From positions 1-40,057 of the forward strand of contig QXCR01000212.1 of NCBI GenBank assembly GCA_004380135.1: 40,057 bases of DNA. The letters run 5' to 3'. Positions 10,621 to 22,517 of the stretch are shown one piece after another. Each line of letters begins with the position of its first letter. Positions within the stretch are counted from its first letter, which is position 1. Made by a program: the position numbers and the translations under genes. The notes beneath the pieces are model-generated. The model was not told where the DNA came from. It ran no database searches and saw nothing but the letters and a program-made list of their open reading frames with translations. This DNA is from Stemphylium vesicarium. Lineage: Eukaryota; Ascomycota; Dothideomycetes; Pleosporales; Pleosporaceae.

Positions 10621-12838
10621 ATGGATGCAGGTAGCAAACTGATGAGAACTTGTGACACTTGCAAAGCTCGGAAAGTTCGTTGCAGTGGTATCAGTGAGTT
10701 GTTTACTAATCAAAGTCTGGCTGAAGGTCGGAAACTAATGGCTCGACAGGACATCCAGGGGCTACAAATTGTGTAAACTGCGCGCGTCGCAACGAAGAAT
10801 GTCGCTTCAGCCCTATCCGCGTGCCGAGAAGACGAGATGCAGCAAGACCTCTACAGAACGTCACCGAGCAGGCCCTGGGGAGATCTGATGCGAGGGCTGA
10901 TGACGACTCAGTAGCCGCTAACGTTTGCCACTGCGCTTTCTCGGGCATGTCAAAATATGACGGCCTCCAAGAGCTGTATGTTGACAGGCTTCTAGCCACT
11001 TCCGAGAAGACGGGCGAGATTGGCGCTCAGAGCCCGAGCCTGCAAGATCTCGGTGTGTTCGGTATGTACATGGAGTCGCTACCCCAACTTGTATGATCTC
11101 AGCTCAATCATCTCCGAACAGGAAGCGAGTATAACCTGAGGATCTTCCCAGAGCCTCGGTTGAAGGCGCTGGCGATCAAGCTTGGTCACGACCGCGTGTC
11201 TCAAGCTCGTGCGAAATTGGTCAATATAGTTGGGGAACGTATGCGAACCATCGAGCGGGTACCAGCTCCTGCACTGGATTCCGACCTCGTCCGAGTCTTT
11301 GATAACAAGAAAGAGCACATAGCGATCTGTATTAGAGGTAGGCCGTCATTCTCCCAGTGAATGTGTTCCGATATTGATCGGTCAGCTTACTTCGAACACA
11401 TCGACCCAATACACCCCTTTCTCGACAGGCAGCAATTCGAAAGTGTTGCCCTCGGCTTGCATTTGAGCTCGAAGCTGGCCAGCGACAAATCATGGTCCGC
11501 CCTTTTTTATGCTGTTCTGGCGCTGGGATCGCAGTACCACGACGGAGGCAGCTACGAGCCAACTAAGAGCGGGAGCTGGAGATTTTTTGCCACGGCGCTG
11601 GCGATCTTCCCCGACTTGTTGATCAGCAGAACCACTCTGAACACTGTTCAAGCTTTGACTGCCATGGCCATATTCGCGTCCAACGTTTCATGTCTACAAA
11701 TTGAGTATGCGATGGTTTCCGAAGGCGCCAAGAAAGCACAAACGTTGGGGTACAATAGGTCGACAGCGCCCGGGGACGATCCGCGCAACCGTACGTTCTG
11801 GGTGCTGTATTTCTTGGAAAAGAACATGTCCTTCAATATCGGCAGGAGTTCCACCATCATGGATTCAGACATCAGCAGTGCTATACCGACCCGAACGCTT
11901 TCATACAGCGGCATATCATTTGATTGGATTCGAGCATCGATTCGCATGTCACGACTTCTCAGTCGCATATATGCCTCTCTGTTTTCAGTCAGCGTACGCG
12001 GCAGACCAGCGGCCTATTACCGCGCAACCATCCATAGCCTCAAGTTGGAGTTGGATGCATGGACAAGAACTATACCGTTAGAATTTCGACCTGGGGAACC
12101 AATACGCCCGTATGCCATGAAAACCCTTCAGGTGGCTGACCTCAGTATACGACTTCACTATCTGTATCATGGTAGCATCTTACATCTCGACCGTACTGCT
12201 CTGCAGTTAGAGGAAGATTCCCACGCTCAATTTGAACTTGTAACCAGCATCATGCGTACGGCTCGGACGGCCTTGGAGCTCACGAAGTACATCGATGTGC
12301 AGCCATATACGCCAATCTGGTAGGATGAACGAGTTTGATACTCTTCGGCTGGCTAACCACCAACAGGATTCTTGCAAGCGTTCCACTTGCAGCATTTCTT
12401 GTCCTTTTCGATCTTGTTGTTGATAACCCGACGCATCTCGAAACCGCCGCTAATTTGGCCATGCTCGATGTTGGCGGTGGCCACTTCAGTGGCGTGGAAT
12501 ATTCCTCACAAGGAACACTTCCGGGGTCGATCGCTTCAGAGTTCGCGCAAATGGCGCGCACCTATGTTCGGGAACAGGAGGTGTCGGAGATCAACAGAGG
12601 CGTAGGTTTGTCTGATATGCCCGCTAGCGGTATTACGTCGAGTGCGGGGCTGTTAGAATCAGTGAGCTCTGAAGCATCATTAGCCTCTGTCTCTTACACC
12701 GACTTGCAGCCTTTTCCTCTTGGATGGAATCTTCGTAATGATGATGGAGCAATACCTGAAGCTGAAATGCTGGACTTGTTTGGTTCTTTCTATCCCTCAT
12801 GGGATGACAGTGGAACTTACAACGCGTTGGATATCTGA
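10621..12838 (+). CDS. Zn2Cys6 fungal transcription factor
   Basis: Five exons: 10,621-10,693, 10,750-11,061, 11,122-11,337, 11,386-12,319 and 12,367-12,838. Introns are 47-60 bp; donors are GTGAGT, GTATGT, GTAGGC and GTAGGA, and the total of 2,007 nt is divisible by three, giving 668 aa. The binuclear cluster is Cys11-x2-Cys14-x6-Cys21-x10-Cys32-x2-Cys35-x6-Cys42, split by intron 1 after Ile24, followed by a basic VPRRRD. The middle homology region begins at the exon 4 start (AYFEHIDPIHPF, about residue 201) and includes RNRTFWVLYFLEKNMSFNIG. It is a nuclear DNA-binding regulator. The third intron has a weak branch site, so that junction is the least certain. The transporter on the opposite strand is a plausible target, by position only. 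Confidence 0.9.
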
Positions 12839-13282
12839 GCTTAATCCTGCACCGTTGTGGACTGATTGTAGAGATTACCATTGTAATAGATATTTGCAGC
12901 CTTCGCTTGCTTATGCATCGTTCTGCCTGTCCGTAGCTTTGTGTGAAGCTGTGCCGACGATGAACGAGTAGATTTTAGTTTGAGAACCTGTCTGTGATGT
13001 GTTTCTCTCGTACTTGGAACGCATTCCTTCGTGCAGCGATCGTTGGAGTATACTAGGACATGACAGCGAGTCCGAGGTAAGCGGAACGGGTAGACACTAG
13101 AAAGCGCCGCGGATTCTGGAACCGAACATTGGACGGCAGCGTAGTGAAGATGGAATGTTAGTGAAAAGCGTCACTATCACGTTCGTCACAGCAGGGAGAC
13201 GCTGCTATTCTGGTGTGGATATTCGCGCAGATGAATGTGGCTGGGAACACTGGTGCTGTGCCGAGGCCGCCCCCCCTTGTAC
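12839..13282. other. 3' flank of the regulator gene
   Basis: Normal composition, with no supported gene. It contains the regulator's likely 3' UTR and a C8 run at about 13,268-13,276. The right edge, near 13,283, is the start of repeat DNA. Confidence 0.6.
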
Positions 13283-13505
13283 CTAACCTATAGGACGCGC
13301 ATGCTTAGGCCCAATTATTGCTGAAATCGGTATAGCGTTAGAGTTACGCGACTAAATTAGACCTGTTATAAAGAGTGAGTATTATATCTTTAACTCTTAA
13401 TTATTACTAAAATAAGTATAGAATTAAAATTATAAAATTGAATAAGGCTTATTATAAAAAGTCCTTGGAATTAATTTAAAATTTCTTAGAACTTCTTAGA
13501 GTTAA
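13283..13505 (+). repeat. Dispersed repeat, right copy
   Basis: Aligns with the minus strand of 445-674, beginning near cctaac and ggacgcgcatgcttaggccc. It is less mutated at its left end (junction with the gene island) and AT-rich further right. It ends exactly where the hairpin element at 13,506 begins. If the left copy is part of the helicase gene, this is a second helicase fragment in opposite orientation. Confidence 0.7.
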
Positions 13506-13626
13506 CTGTCAGGCCGGGTCAGGCTAGATGACGATATATACTATCCTGCACCATGATCAGTAGTTCACTGATCATACGTACCTTTTTGGTTGCATTGCGT
13601 AGTGGTGCAGGGCTGCGTCCTGACAG
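13506..13626. repeat. MITE-like hairpin element, copy 2
   Basis: 121 bp with perfect 8 bp terminal inverted repeats, CTGTCAGG and CCTGACAG. Inside, an outer stem cctgcacca (13,545-13,553) pairs with tggtgcagg (13,603-13,611), and an inner stem atgatcagt (13,553-13,561) pairs with actgatcat (13,567-13,575). No ORF. It shares its layout and several blocks with copy 1 at 4,204-4,310. Confidence 0.7.
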
Positions 13627-13862
13627 CTAGGCCTAAAATAAAAGGTGTTTTACTTTTTTACTAGAGAATTTTAGCGTATTATTTTAGAAACTAAATAGCT
13701 CTAGCCTTACTAGATTAGAGCTTTGTCAATGTAACATCTTAAACTCTTTATATATAGAAATATTATGTCAAAGTTTAAGAAATCTTTAATTAGTAGATTT
13801 AGAGTTATTAAGCCTTAGATTAATGATTTTCCCTAGTAAAATAAGGTGTCCCGCCAACCCGT
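13627..13862. other. AT-rich spacer
   Basis: Moderately AT-rich and less TA-saturated than the retroelements; CpA and TpG are still present. No ORF or known element recognised. Confidence 0.5.
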
Positions 13863-14307
13863 TGTTACGACCCGAAGTCAAAACGCTTACGACCACGCCG
13901 CAACCACGCCGCAACCGCGCCGCACGAGCAAGACCAGGATGGCGATCCTGCAAAATGCTGACTATTAGCAGTCACGTGACCGATTACTACGCTAAGGACT
14001 ATTACTAGAAGTAATTACAACTACTATAACTATCGCTAGAAGTAATTACAATTATTATAACTATTACTAGGAGTTTTACCCTACTATTATTAGGAGTTAC
14101 TATAACTATTATATAAGTATATAGCTACTAAATAGCGTACTCTTATAGTCGCTATATTTAACTTTAAAATCTAAGAATTAGTACTTAATTCTTAAACTCT
14201 TAAGTTATATATTAATCTTTATATTATGCTTAACTTATCTCGTCTATCACGCGCCTAGCTTATTCCTAAGAACTAACCCTAGGACCCTCTAAGGACGGAC
14301 CTTTATA
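13863..14307 (+). mobile_element. Family B LTR, isolated copy (U3 type X)
   Basis: 445 bp, from tgttacgaccc to ccttttata-type end. It matches the 5' LTR of B copy 2 (24,575-25,028) over its whole length, and the LTRs of B copy 1 only over the 3' part that begins agtatatagctac. It has three 11 bp units near 13,890-13,925, a CACGTG at 13,973-13,978 and no matching target duplication (cccgt versus tataa). It cuts a family C reverse transcriptase on its right, so it marks a rearrangement breakpoint or a truncated element. Confidence 0.8.
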
Positions 14308-15649
14308 TATAATACTTTATAACTCTAAATCTTAAAGACGCCTACTATCGTATATAAATTAAATTAGGAGATAAGTAGAAAATAGCTTTTTAAACTTAAT
14401 ATAGGTATTTTAAGTACTTAGTTATAATTTTTAGGCTTATTAACGCTCTAGTAAGCTTTAAAGTCTATATTTATAGGGCCCTAAGTAGGTATTTAGATTA
14501 TATATATGTAGTATATCTAGATAATATACTCATATATACCCACGAAGACGATATTGCGCTACACTAGCGCGTAGTACGCGCTATACTACAATTACTAAGA
14601 GAAACCGAGTTATTTGTAAATTTAAAGAAATGCACTTTTACGGCTAGCGAGGTGTATTTTCTAGGGTTTATCGTTATAAGGTAAGGCGTACGCGCTAATC
14701 CTACGCGCGTTAAGACTATTATATAATAGCTAATACTTATTAATACTAAGAAGCTATAGTTCTTTTTAGACTTTATAAACTTCTATTAACACTATATTAA
14801 GTATTATACTATAGAAATAGCACTCCTTATAGATATTCTTAAGAGGAAATAAGTATTCTATTAGAATAAGGCTATAGATACTTCTTTTATAAAGCTAAAG
14901 AAACACTTTATATATACGCCTATTATACGCTATTTTAATAAGACACTTCTAATCTATATTAAGATAGATACGTCTACGTTTACTATCTTAGGTATGCTAT
15001 TATAGTTATTTAAAGATAATAAGTAGTACTTAGTTACTTTTATTTTAGGGAAAGTCTAGAATATAGAGTTAAATTATAAGGTATATAATCTAGAACTACT
15101 AGCTATTATATATAGCTTTAAGTAGTAGTAGTACTACTTAGAGGGTATATAGTATACTATTTAAGTTTTAACTAATTATAATAACTTACGCTTAATCTAC
15201 GTAGTATAGAAGCTTAACTCGCATTAAGTACGCTAAGCTCTATATCTAAGAGCTTTTAATTTTAAAGTAAAGTACTATCTAGAAAATATTAACTCTATAG
15301 ATAGTCTCTCTAGAAGAGTAGATTATAAGTAAGAAAATCTATCTCTAACTTAGTTATTACCTACTCTATAGAATAAACTTCTAGTAAGAGTAGAGTATAG
15401 TAGAGCGAGAGGATCCACGCCCAGGCTTAGTCTAGTGGGCGCGTGTAAGATGTACGTAGCTAACGTTTGTAGAGCTGGGAAGGTCCCTACTACTAGCGCT
15501 ATGGGATACATACCATGCGTGCCACGCTCACTAGCTAGGGTACTAGTTAGTAGCGAACCTGCGTTAGTAGAGTCGGAAGCTCTAATAGATATTCTACTCT
15601 AGTTACAGTAAAGGGACGCCTTTGCCTAGCAGCGGGTTACGGACTCTAA
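14308..15649 (+). pseudogene. Family C Gypsy pol, RT-RNase H part (copy 1, left half)
   Basis: The frame reads LKDAYYRI near the left edge, then YFKYLVI, the polymerase box VVYLDNILIY (YLDN at 14,514-14,525), FLGFIV, and the RNase H region YNLELLAIIYSFK. These are Ty3/Gypsy reverse transcriptase and RNase H motifs with many TAG/TAA stops. The second catalytic Asp of YxDD is Asn. The segment lacks everything upstream of RT, cut by the LTR ending at 14,307. Positions 15,400-15,649 stay GC-rich. It aligns with the minus strand of 38,520-39,761. Family B copy 1 interrupts it after 15,649; the continuation starts at 22,518. Confidence 0.88.
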
Positions 15650-16059
15650 TGTTACGGCCCAGCCGCACCAGATCACCTCGAAGCAACCAGAGCCAGTCAT
15701 CGGTATGACTTTCCGCGTTAGCAGGACGTGCGGCGCGGTTACCACGCCGCATGTCACGTGACTACTTGAAGTGCTTAGAAGTCTTAGCACACTAAGTAGG
15801 ACTAAGTAGTACTTAGTGATTAGTATCTCTTAGTAGAACTAAGTAACTAAGTAACCTATATTTATTAAGTATATAGCTACTAGATAGCGCACTCTTATAG
15901 TTACTATATTCAACTTTAAAATCTAAAGATTAGTACTTAATTCTTAAACTCTTAAGTTATTTATTAATCTTTATATTATACTTAATTTATCTTATCTATT
16001 ACGCGCCTAGCTTATTTCTAAGAACTAACTTTAGGACTCTCTAAGAATAGACCTTTATA
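15650..16059 (+). repeat. 5' LTR of B copy 1
   Basis: 410 bp. The first 130 bp (U3) are GC-rich and include ccacgccgc and CACGTG at 15,755-15,760; the rest is RIP-mutated. In the 3' LTR the same CACGTG reads TACGTA near 22,208, that is, mutated on both strands. Confidence 0.92.
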
Positions 16060-19000
16060 CTTTAAATACTCTTAAAATAAGTAACGTAGTAATAGACACT
16101 CTAGATATAACTATAGATACTACCTATACCTTAGTATATAGTAATAAGCTTAACTTATACTATAGTAACTATAGTAAGCTTAAAGCTTAGCTACTCTAAG
16201 TTAATAGATACCTCTATATTAAAGAAAATAGAATTAATAATAATAATAAAGTTATATAGACTACTATCTTTCTTTATAGTAATATAAAGAAGTAAGCTAA
16301 CTCTATCTTACGCTAATATATAGATAATAATATTAATAACTAAGATAATATTAACTTTATTAATAACTAGGACGCCTTTAAAGTTAAGATAAAAGAAGTC
16401 TTTTTACTCTTTAAGAAATTAGTAGTTATAGAATAGAAGATTTAGAGACTTAGATAGACTAAGTCTACTACTAACTATATAACTAAGTTCTAATAATACT
16501 CTATAGTTATTAACTAGAATAATAACGCTTTAATATAGATATATTAATAAGGTCTTAAGCTAACTATACGTAAGAAACTTATATAAAGTAGATCTAATCT
16601 TAATATACTTAATAAATTTATAAATAAAGTAATTTAAATTAATAATAAATTATATAAGCTTATACTAGAGGAAAGACTATTTAACTAAGAAACCTATATC
16701 TAAGAGCCTATAAATAACTAACTAAGATACTAACTTTAATATTTATACTCTAACTAAGAACGTTAGTAAAGCTACGCATCTTAAGTCTCTAGTATATATA
16801 CTACGAATAGCTATAAGCCTATGCACCTTAATAATATTAATAAGAGACTAGGTTAGCTAAGGTTTTAGCGTAATAAGAGTAAGAAGCTAATTACTTACTA
16901 TACCTATAGTAAAGTAGGCTATATAGTATAGAACTATTATAGTAAAAATAAGGTTAAATAATAAGTTAACGTACTTAGAAAGGCTAGTAAACTAGCTAAT
17001 AAATTCTAGAAAGTTATTATAAAACCTATAATTAAATACTAAGTAGATAGTAAAGAAGGTATTCTTAAAGGAATTAAGAACCTTACTATTACTAGAATAG
17101 AACGCCTAGACGACTTACTTATATTAGACGAGGAGTATAATATACTAGAAGAAGACGTAGTAAAGCTACTACGCACTAAGTATAATAAAATAACTACGTT
17201 TAAGAAAAAATATTAACTAAGTACGCCTTATGTAAGCCTACTAGAAATAGAGTTATTATTACTATAGATTAATAGCCTACTCTATTACCTTAATAAGGAA
17301 TTAGTAGACTATACTATAGAAACCCTAAATATTCTATAAACTATATAATAATACTTCTATAATTTAGCCTATAAGGTTAATTAAGATTAAGAAAATATTC
17401 CTTTAAAGATTAAGAAGCTCCTACTAATACTAAAGAATTTCTAAGAAGTTAAATAGGCACTATAAGTATAAGATAAATCTATAGTTATATCTTCTAATAA
17501 AAATACCTAAGAGATAACTTTATACGCTATAGAATTAGATAGCTAAATAGTTAAGATTCTAGAATAAGATATTTAAGAGTTTATATAATACTCTTAGAAT
17601 AATAAGCTATTATAAGCTAAAGAAATAGAAAAGTAATAGTTATAAAGCTAACCTTAAGGTAAATAAAAGATTAACTAGATAAGCTAAGATATTATAGTCT
17701 AGTACTAGTATAATTCTTATAATCTCTATTATACTAAATTATTATAGACTAGTTATATATATAACTTCTATAAGATCTATTACTTAGAAAAGAAGAGATA
17801 TATATAGTCTTTAAGAAGAGTATATAGATTTCTAAAGTATAAGATAGAATAGGATATATATATTAAAGACACATGTCTAAAGTACCTATAGGATAAGCGT
17901 AAGAATGCTTATTTCTCTAGTTACGAAGACCTATAAGATATTATCTAGATATAAACTATATATAAAATATAATATATTAATAACTCTATCTATAAATATA
18001 AGAAGTATAACTAGTAAATATATCTAAGTAGCGTATATAATAAGCACTACGATATAAAAGAATTCTATAGATCTAGAACTAAGTCTTTTTTAGACTAGTA
18101 AATAGCTAAGAAGGCCTAGCTAAGAAGATTAATATAGTAAATCCCTTAGAACTTATTAAGTTACTAGTATAGCTTAATAGAGTATAGATATATACTTTAG
18201 TAGATTTAGGATTAGAAGCAAACTATATTTTAGCGCACGTAATAGACAAAGCTAGACTTTAACTACTATAGAAATATTAGTTATACTTACTATAGATTAC
18301 TAATAGATAACTAATACTAAAAGAAAGTAAGATTATATATAAGGTTACTAATATAACGCTTAGTATCTAAGAGTACTAAGAAAGAATAGACCTAGACGTC
18401 TTTAGACTAGCTACTTATAATATTATATTAGAACTTCTCTAGCTATAAGAATATAACTTATAGATTAACTAGAAGTTAAAGAAGTTCTTATTTAAATACT
18501 ATAGACTAGACGCAACTATAAGCTAGCTTATATATTAACTAATTTTAATAATAAATAAAAGAAAAGTTTATAATATTACTAAAGAATAGTAAGCCTTATA
18601 TAAGAATAGTCTTAAGATATAAGAGTTTAACTTAATAGATACTAGTAAAGTACTTCTAAATTAAGAAGTTAAAGTTTTAAAAAAATATATAACTTCTAAT
18701 ATCTTAAAAGAGTATAAAGAATTTAAGTACCTCTTTATAGAAGTAGTAGATAGTAAAGCTTTACTAAAGTATTAACTTTAGAATTATAAAATTATTTTAG
18801 AAAAAGAGAAAACTCTACCCTTTAGGCTAATATATTAATTATTAGAGATAGAACTTAAAGTACTAAGAAAGTAGCTAGATAAGAATTTAAAAAAAGAATA
18901 TATTAGACCTTCTATATTACTAGTAGGATTTCTAATACTCTTTATACTAAAGAAGAAGAGACTATTAAGAATATACGTAGACTATTATAAGCTGAATAAT

Positions 19001-21460
19001 ATTATAGTAAAGAATTAATATTTACTACTAAATATTATAGAACTTTAGAATTAATTATCTTAAGTAAAAATCTTTATAGTAATAGATTTATAAGATAGAT
19101 ACTATCTTATTAAAATAAAGAAAGGTAAAGAATAAAAGATAGTATTCTAAATAAGATATAAATACTATAAATATATTATTATACCTTTTAAACTTATAAA
19201 CGCCCTAGTAATATTTTAAGAACTTATTAATAATATATTAAGAGCTTATCTAGACATCTTTATTATTATATACTTAGATAATATTCTCGTCTACTCTAAG
19301 AATAAAGAAGAATATATTAAATATATCTATATAGTACTAAGGTGCCTAGACTAGTTTAATCTATAACTTAAGCTAGAGAAATATAAATTCTATAAGAAAG
19401 AGGTCGCTTTCTTAGGATATATTATAGAAGCTAATAGAGTACGTATAAGTAAAGAAAAGATTAAGATAATTAAGAAATAGCTACTATTAAAAATAGTTAA
19501 GAAAATATAATTCTTCTTAGAATTTCTAAATTTTAATTAATAGTTTATTAAGAATTACTCTAAGATTACTATTCTATTAATAAAACTTATAAGAAAAGAT
19601 ATACTATTTATATAGAGTAAAGAAGTAGAAGACGCCTTCTAGACGCTTAAGAATATAAATATAACGCTACTATGCTTCTATATATTCTAATTAGAGTAAC
19701 CTCTACGCCTTAAGACTAACTTATTAGATCTCGCACTAGAATAATATATTAGCTAATTATATAAAGGCTAATAGTATCTTATAGCCTATTATTTATATAA
19801 GCTTTTAGAACTAGAGAAGAACTATAATATTTATAATAAGGAGCTATTAGCTATTATTACCTACCTAAAGTATTAGAGAGTATACGCTAAGAGTTACTTA
19901 GAACTTATAATATTCTTAGATTATAAGAACTTAGTTACGTTTATAACTACTAAAGTACTTAATAAATAATAAGTTTAATAATTATAAGAATTAGAATAGT
20001 ATAAGTTTAAGATTATATTTACGCTAAGAAAAGATAATAGTAGGGCTAGTACTCTTAGCTATAGATATAATATTATAAGAATAAAGATAATTAATAAATC
20101 TATAATACTTATACGCTATAAAGATAGATTATTAGAACTAGTAAAGATACTAAATCTAATTATATAAGTTACTAATAAGGTACTAGAAGAATTATAAGAA
20201 GTAATTATTAAGTAATACTATAATAACTCTATATATAGTTACCTTAGTATTACTTAAATAATAAAACTTATTAAGCGAAATTATAAGTTTCTATATATAA
20301 AGAATAAGGTTACCTCTTTTATCGCTAAATGCGTAGACTATTAGAAGAATAAATATAGTATCTACGCACCCTATAGAGAAATATAAGTAATAGAGCTATC
20401 TAATATACTATAGTTAGATATCTCTATAGACTTTATTATAGGCCTACTAGTCTTAAGAGACCCTATTACTAAAGTATTATATAATATAATTCTCGTAGTA
20501 GTTAATTATTTTATAAAGTAAACTAAGTATATTACCTTTTACAAAGATTTTACGGTAGTATAACTTACGCACGTTATTAATAATCGTATTATAAAGTATT
20601 ACGGCATACTAAAGTTAATTATTAGTAATAGAGATAAGCTTTTTACTTTAAACTTTTAAATAGCATTACTTACTATAATTAGTACTAGAAAGAAGCTATT
20701 AATAGCTTATTATCTATAAATAGATAGATAAATAAAGTAAATAAATTATATAATAAAAGCCTATCTATAAATCTATATTAACTACTAGTAAAATAACTAG
20801 GTTTTACTACTACCTATAATATAGATAGCCTATAATAATAAGCTTTTAGAGTCTATAGGATAGACCCTATTTTACGCGAACTATAGGAGACACCTAAATC
20901 TCTTTATACGTATACTACTAAGTCTAAAAATAGAAGTAGCTATTACTATAGCTAATAAGCTAAAGTTAGTATACGAGTTACTATAACGCGAACTTAAAAA
21001 GGTATAATACTAGAGTATCTTATATATTAATAAGAAATAAAAAACGGCATCTTAGCTAAAGAGAGGGGATAAAGTTTATCTACTTACGAAGAACCTTCGC
21101 ACTATATAACTTAGTAAGGGACTTAATAACGTTAAGATTAGACTATTTTTAATTCTTAATTAAAAAGGACTAGTTACTTATATACTTAAACTTCTATTTA
21201 ATATAAAGATACACCTAAGATTCTATATTAATATATTAGAATTAGTAGACCCTAAAATACTACTCTAGAAAACCTTCTACTATAAAATAGAAGAAGATAA
21301 TAAATTTAAAGTTAAGAAGATTCTCGCACATTAAATATAAAGTAATAGTAAAGAATACCTAGTTAAATAGTTAGGCTACCCTAAGAGTAATAATACTTAG
21401 AAGCTAGATACGAACCTTACGAACTACTAATAGCTTCTATACTAGTACTACTATAATTAA
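16060..21460 (+). pseudogene. gag-pol relic of B copy 1
   Basis: A CCHC zinc knuckle relic lies near 16,895-16,945: Cys and His positions read Tyr (YTYSKVGYIV). RT motifs follow: IYVDYYKLN near 18,970 and YLDNILVYS at about 19,271 (YxDD changed to YLDN). RNase H includes YNIYNKELLAIITYLKY near 19,825. The integrase has ISIDFIIGL, VVVNYFIK and IISNRDKLFT (catalytic Asp read as Asn) between about 20,400 and 20,640. The C-terminal chromodomain reads EYLVK-stop-LGYPKSNNT near 21,352-21,400. Dozens of stops, mostly TAG/TAA, show it is dead. No gag start can be fixed. Confidence 0.9.
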
Positions 21461-21569
21461 AAGATTTCTAGTAATTAAAGGGTAACCCTTTAAAGGCACT
21501 CTAGATACTAGGTAAAAGATTTAGGGTAAGCCCTTTAGAAGGCTTAGTAAACTCTATTACTAACTCCTT

Positions 21570-21815
21570 CTATTCTAACTTAGAGATTTCGCGTTCTTCG
21601 ACGGCAATCGCTTCCTCGGCCCGCTTGTCTAGCAAATCCATTTGGAGCCGCAACCGCTCCTCGCGCGCACGTTGCACCCGCAACTTCTTAAGCGCTTTCT
21701 TATGCGCTTTTATCGCTGCATCTTGCGCAGCACGACTCTCCTTAATGCGATCGCGCAACTTCTCTTTCTTAGCGGCCAGACGCTTAAATTCCGACTTAGT
21801 GACGCGGACGTTGCA
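21570..21815 (-). CDS. Antisense coiled-coil ORF in the 3' part of B copy 1
   Basis: The minus strand is open from just after TAA-TAG near 21,815 to a stop at 21,570. It encodes a highly charged, helical, Ala/Arg/Lys/Glu-rich chain with TKSEFKRLAAKKEKLRDRI, AAIKAHKKALKKLRVQRARE and KRAEEAIAVEEREISKLE. No signal or membrane segment is present. It lies antisense between the pol end and the 3' LTR and is far less RIP-mutated than its surroundings. The upstream TAA and TAG fit mutated CAA and CAG, so the original protein was longer and the start is lost. The equivalent position of B copy 2 carries a related charged antisense frame. Function unknown; antisense ORFs occur in some plant Gypsy lineages. 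Confidence 0.5.
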   Translation of the reverse strand, partial: CNVRVTKSEFKRLAAKKEKLRDRIKESRAAQDAAIKAHKKALKKLRVQRAREERLRLQMDLLDKRAEEAIAVEEREISKLE

Positions 21816-22107
21816 CTATTAGCTACAATATAGGCACGCGCTACACTTCCCTAACTAAATATAAACTTTACACACACAATTATTCTTCGCGCACGCTGCG
21901 CACTTTTACACTATAATTTCCCTAATAGAATTAATAAATTTAGTAAGATAGTAATAATAGATAGTACTATTCTCTAAAGGTTATTTAGGCATAGTAAGAT
22001 AGGACTAAGGTAGCTAATATTACTTATAACGCGGGGCTACTCTAGTTATAGCGTACTACCTACTACTATTAGGTAACTTAAGGACGAGTTCTAAAGAGAG
22101 AGGATAG

Positions 22108-22517
22108 TATTATAGCCTAGCCGCACTAGATTACCTTAAAGTAACTAGAGCTAGTTATTAGTATAACTTTCCACGTTAGTAGAACGTATAGCGCGGTTAC
22201 TACGCTATATATTACGTAACTACTTAAAGTGCTTAGAAGTCTTAGCATACTAAGTAGGACTAAGTAGTGCTTAGTAATTAGTATCTCTTAGTAGAACTAA
22301 GCAACTAAGTAACCTATATTTATTAAGTATATAGCTACTAGATAGCGCACTCTTATAGTTGCTATATTTAACTTTAAAATTTAAAAATTAGTACTTAATT
22401 CTTAAACCCTTAAGTTATTTATTAATCTTTATATTATGCTTAACTTATCTCGTCTATCACGCGCCCAGCTCATTCCCGAGAACCAACCCTAGGACCCTCT
22501 AAGGACGGACCTTCACA
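22108..22517 (+). repeat. 3' LTR of B copy 1
   Basis: 410 bp, the same length as the 5' LTR. Here U3 is RIP-mutated (tattatagcc for tgttacggcc) and the last 80 bp are GC-rich, the reverse of the 5' LTR pattern. Confidence 0.92.

Larger units (their letters stand above)
15650..22517 (+). mobile_element. Complete Gypsy retrotransposon, family B copy 1
   Basis: The 6,868 bp element has two 410 bp LTRs (15,650-16,059 and 22,108-22,517), TG...CA ends at its outer borders, a purine-rich tract just before the 3' LTR (ctaaagagagaggatag) and a 5 bp target duplication TCTAA (15,645-15,649 and 22,518-22,522). Order is gag, protease/RT/RNase H, integrase, chromodomain, so it is a chromovirus. The interior is RIP-saturated, while the first 130 bp and last 80 bp stay GC-rich. 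It sits within family C, whose uninterrupted copy lies near 38,500-38,560. Confidence 0.95.

Noticed and set aside
11361..11385. Regulator exon 4 starting at 11,361 with acceptor CCCAG at 11,356
   Set aside because: That acceptor would put a TGA in frame soon after; the TCAG acceptor at 11,385 keeps the frame and joins the conserved YFEHIDPIHPF segment.
13823..14008. 61-aa plus-strand ORF
   Set aside because: It lies across the border of the type X LTR and is explained by GC-rich U3 sequence.
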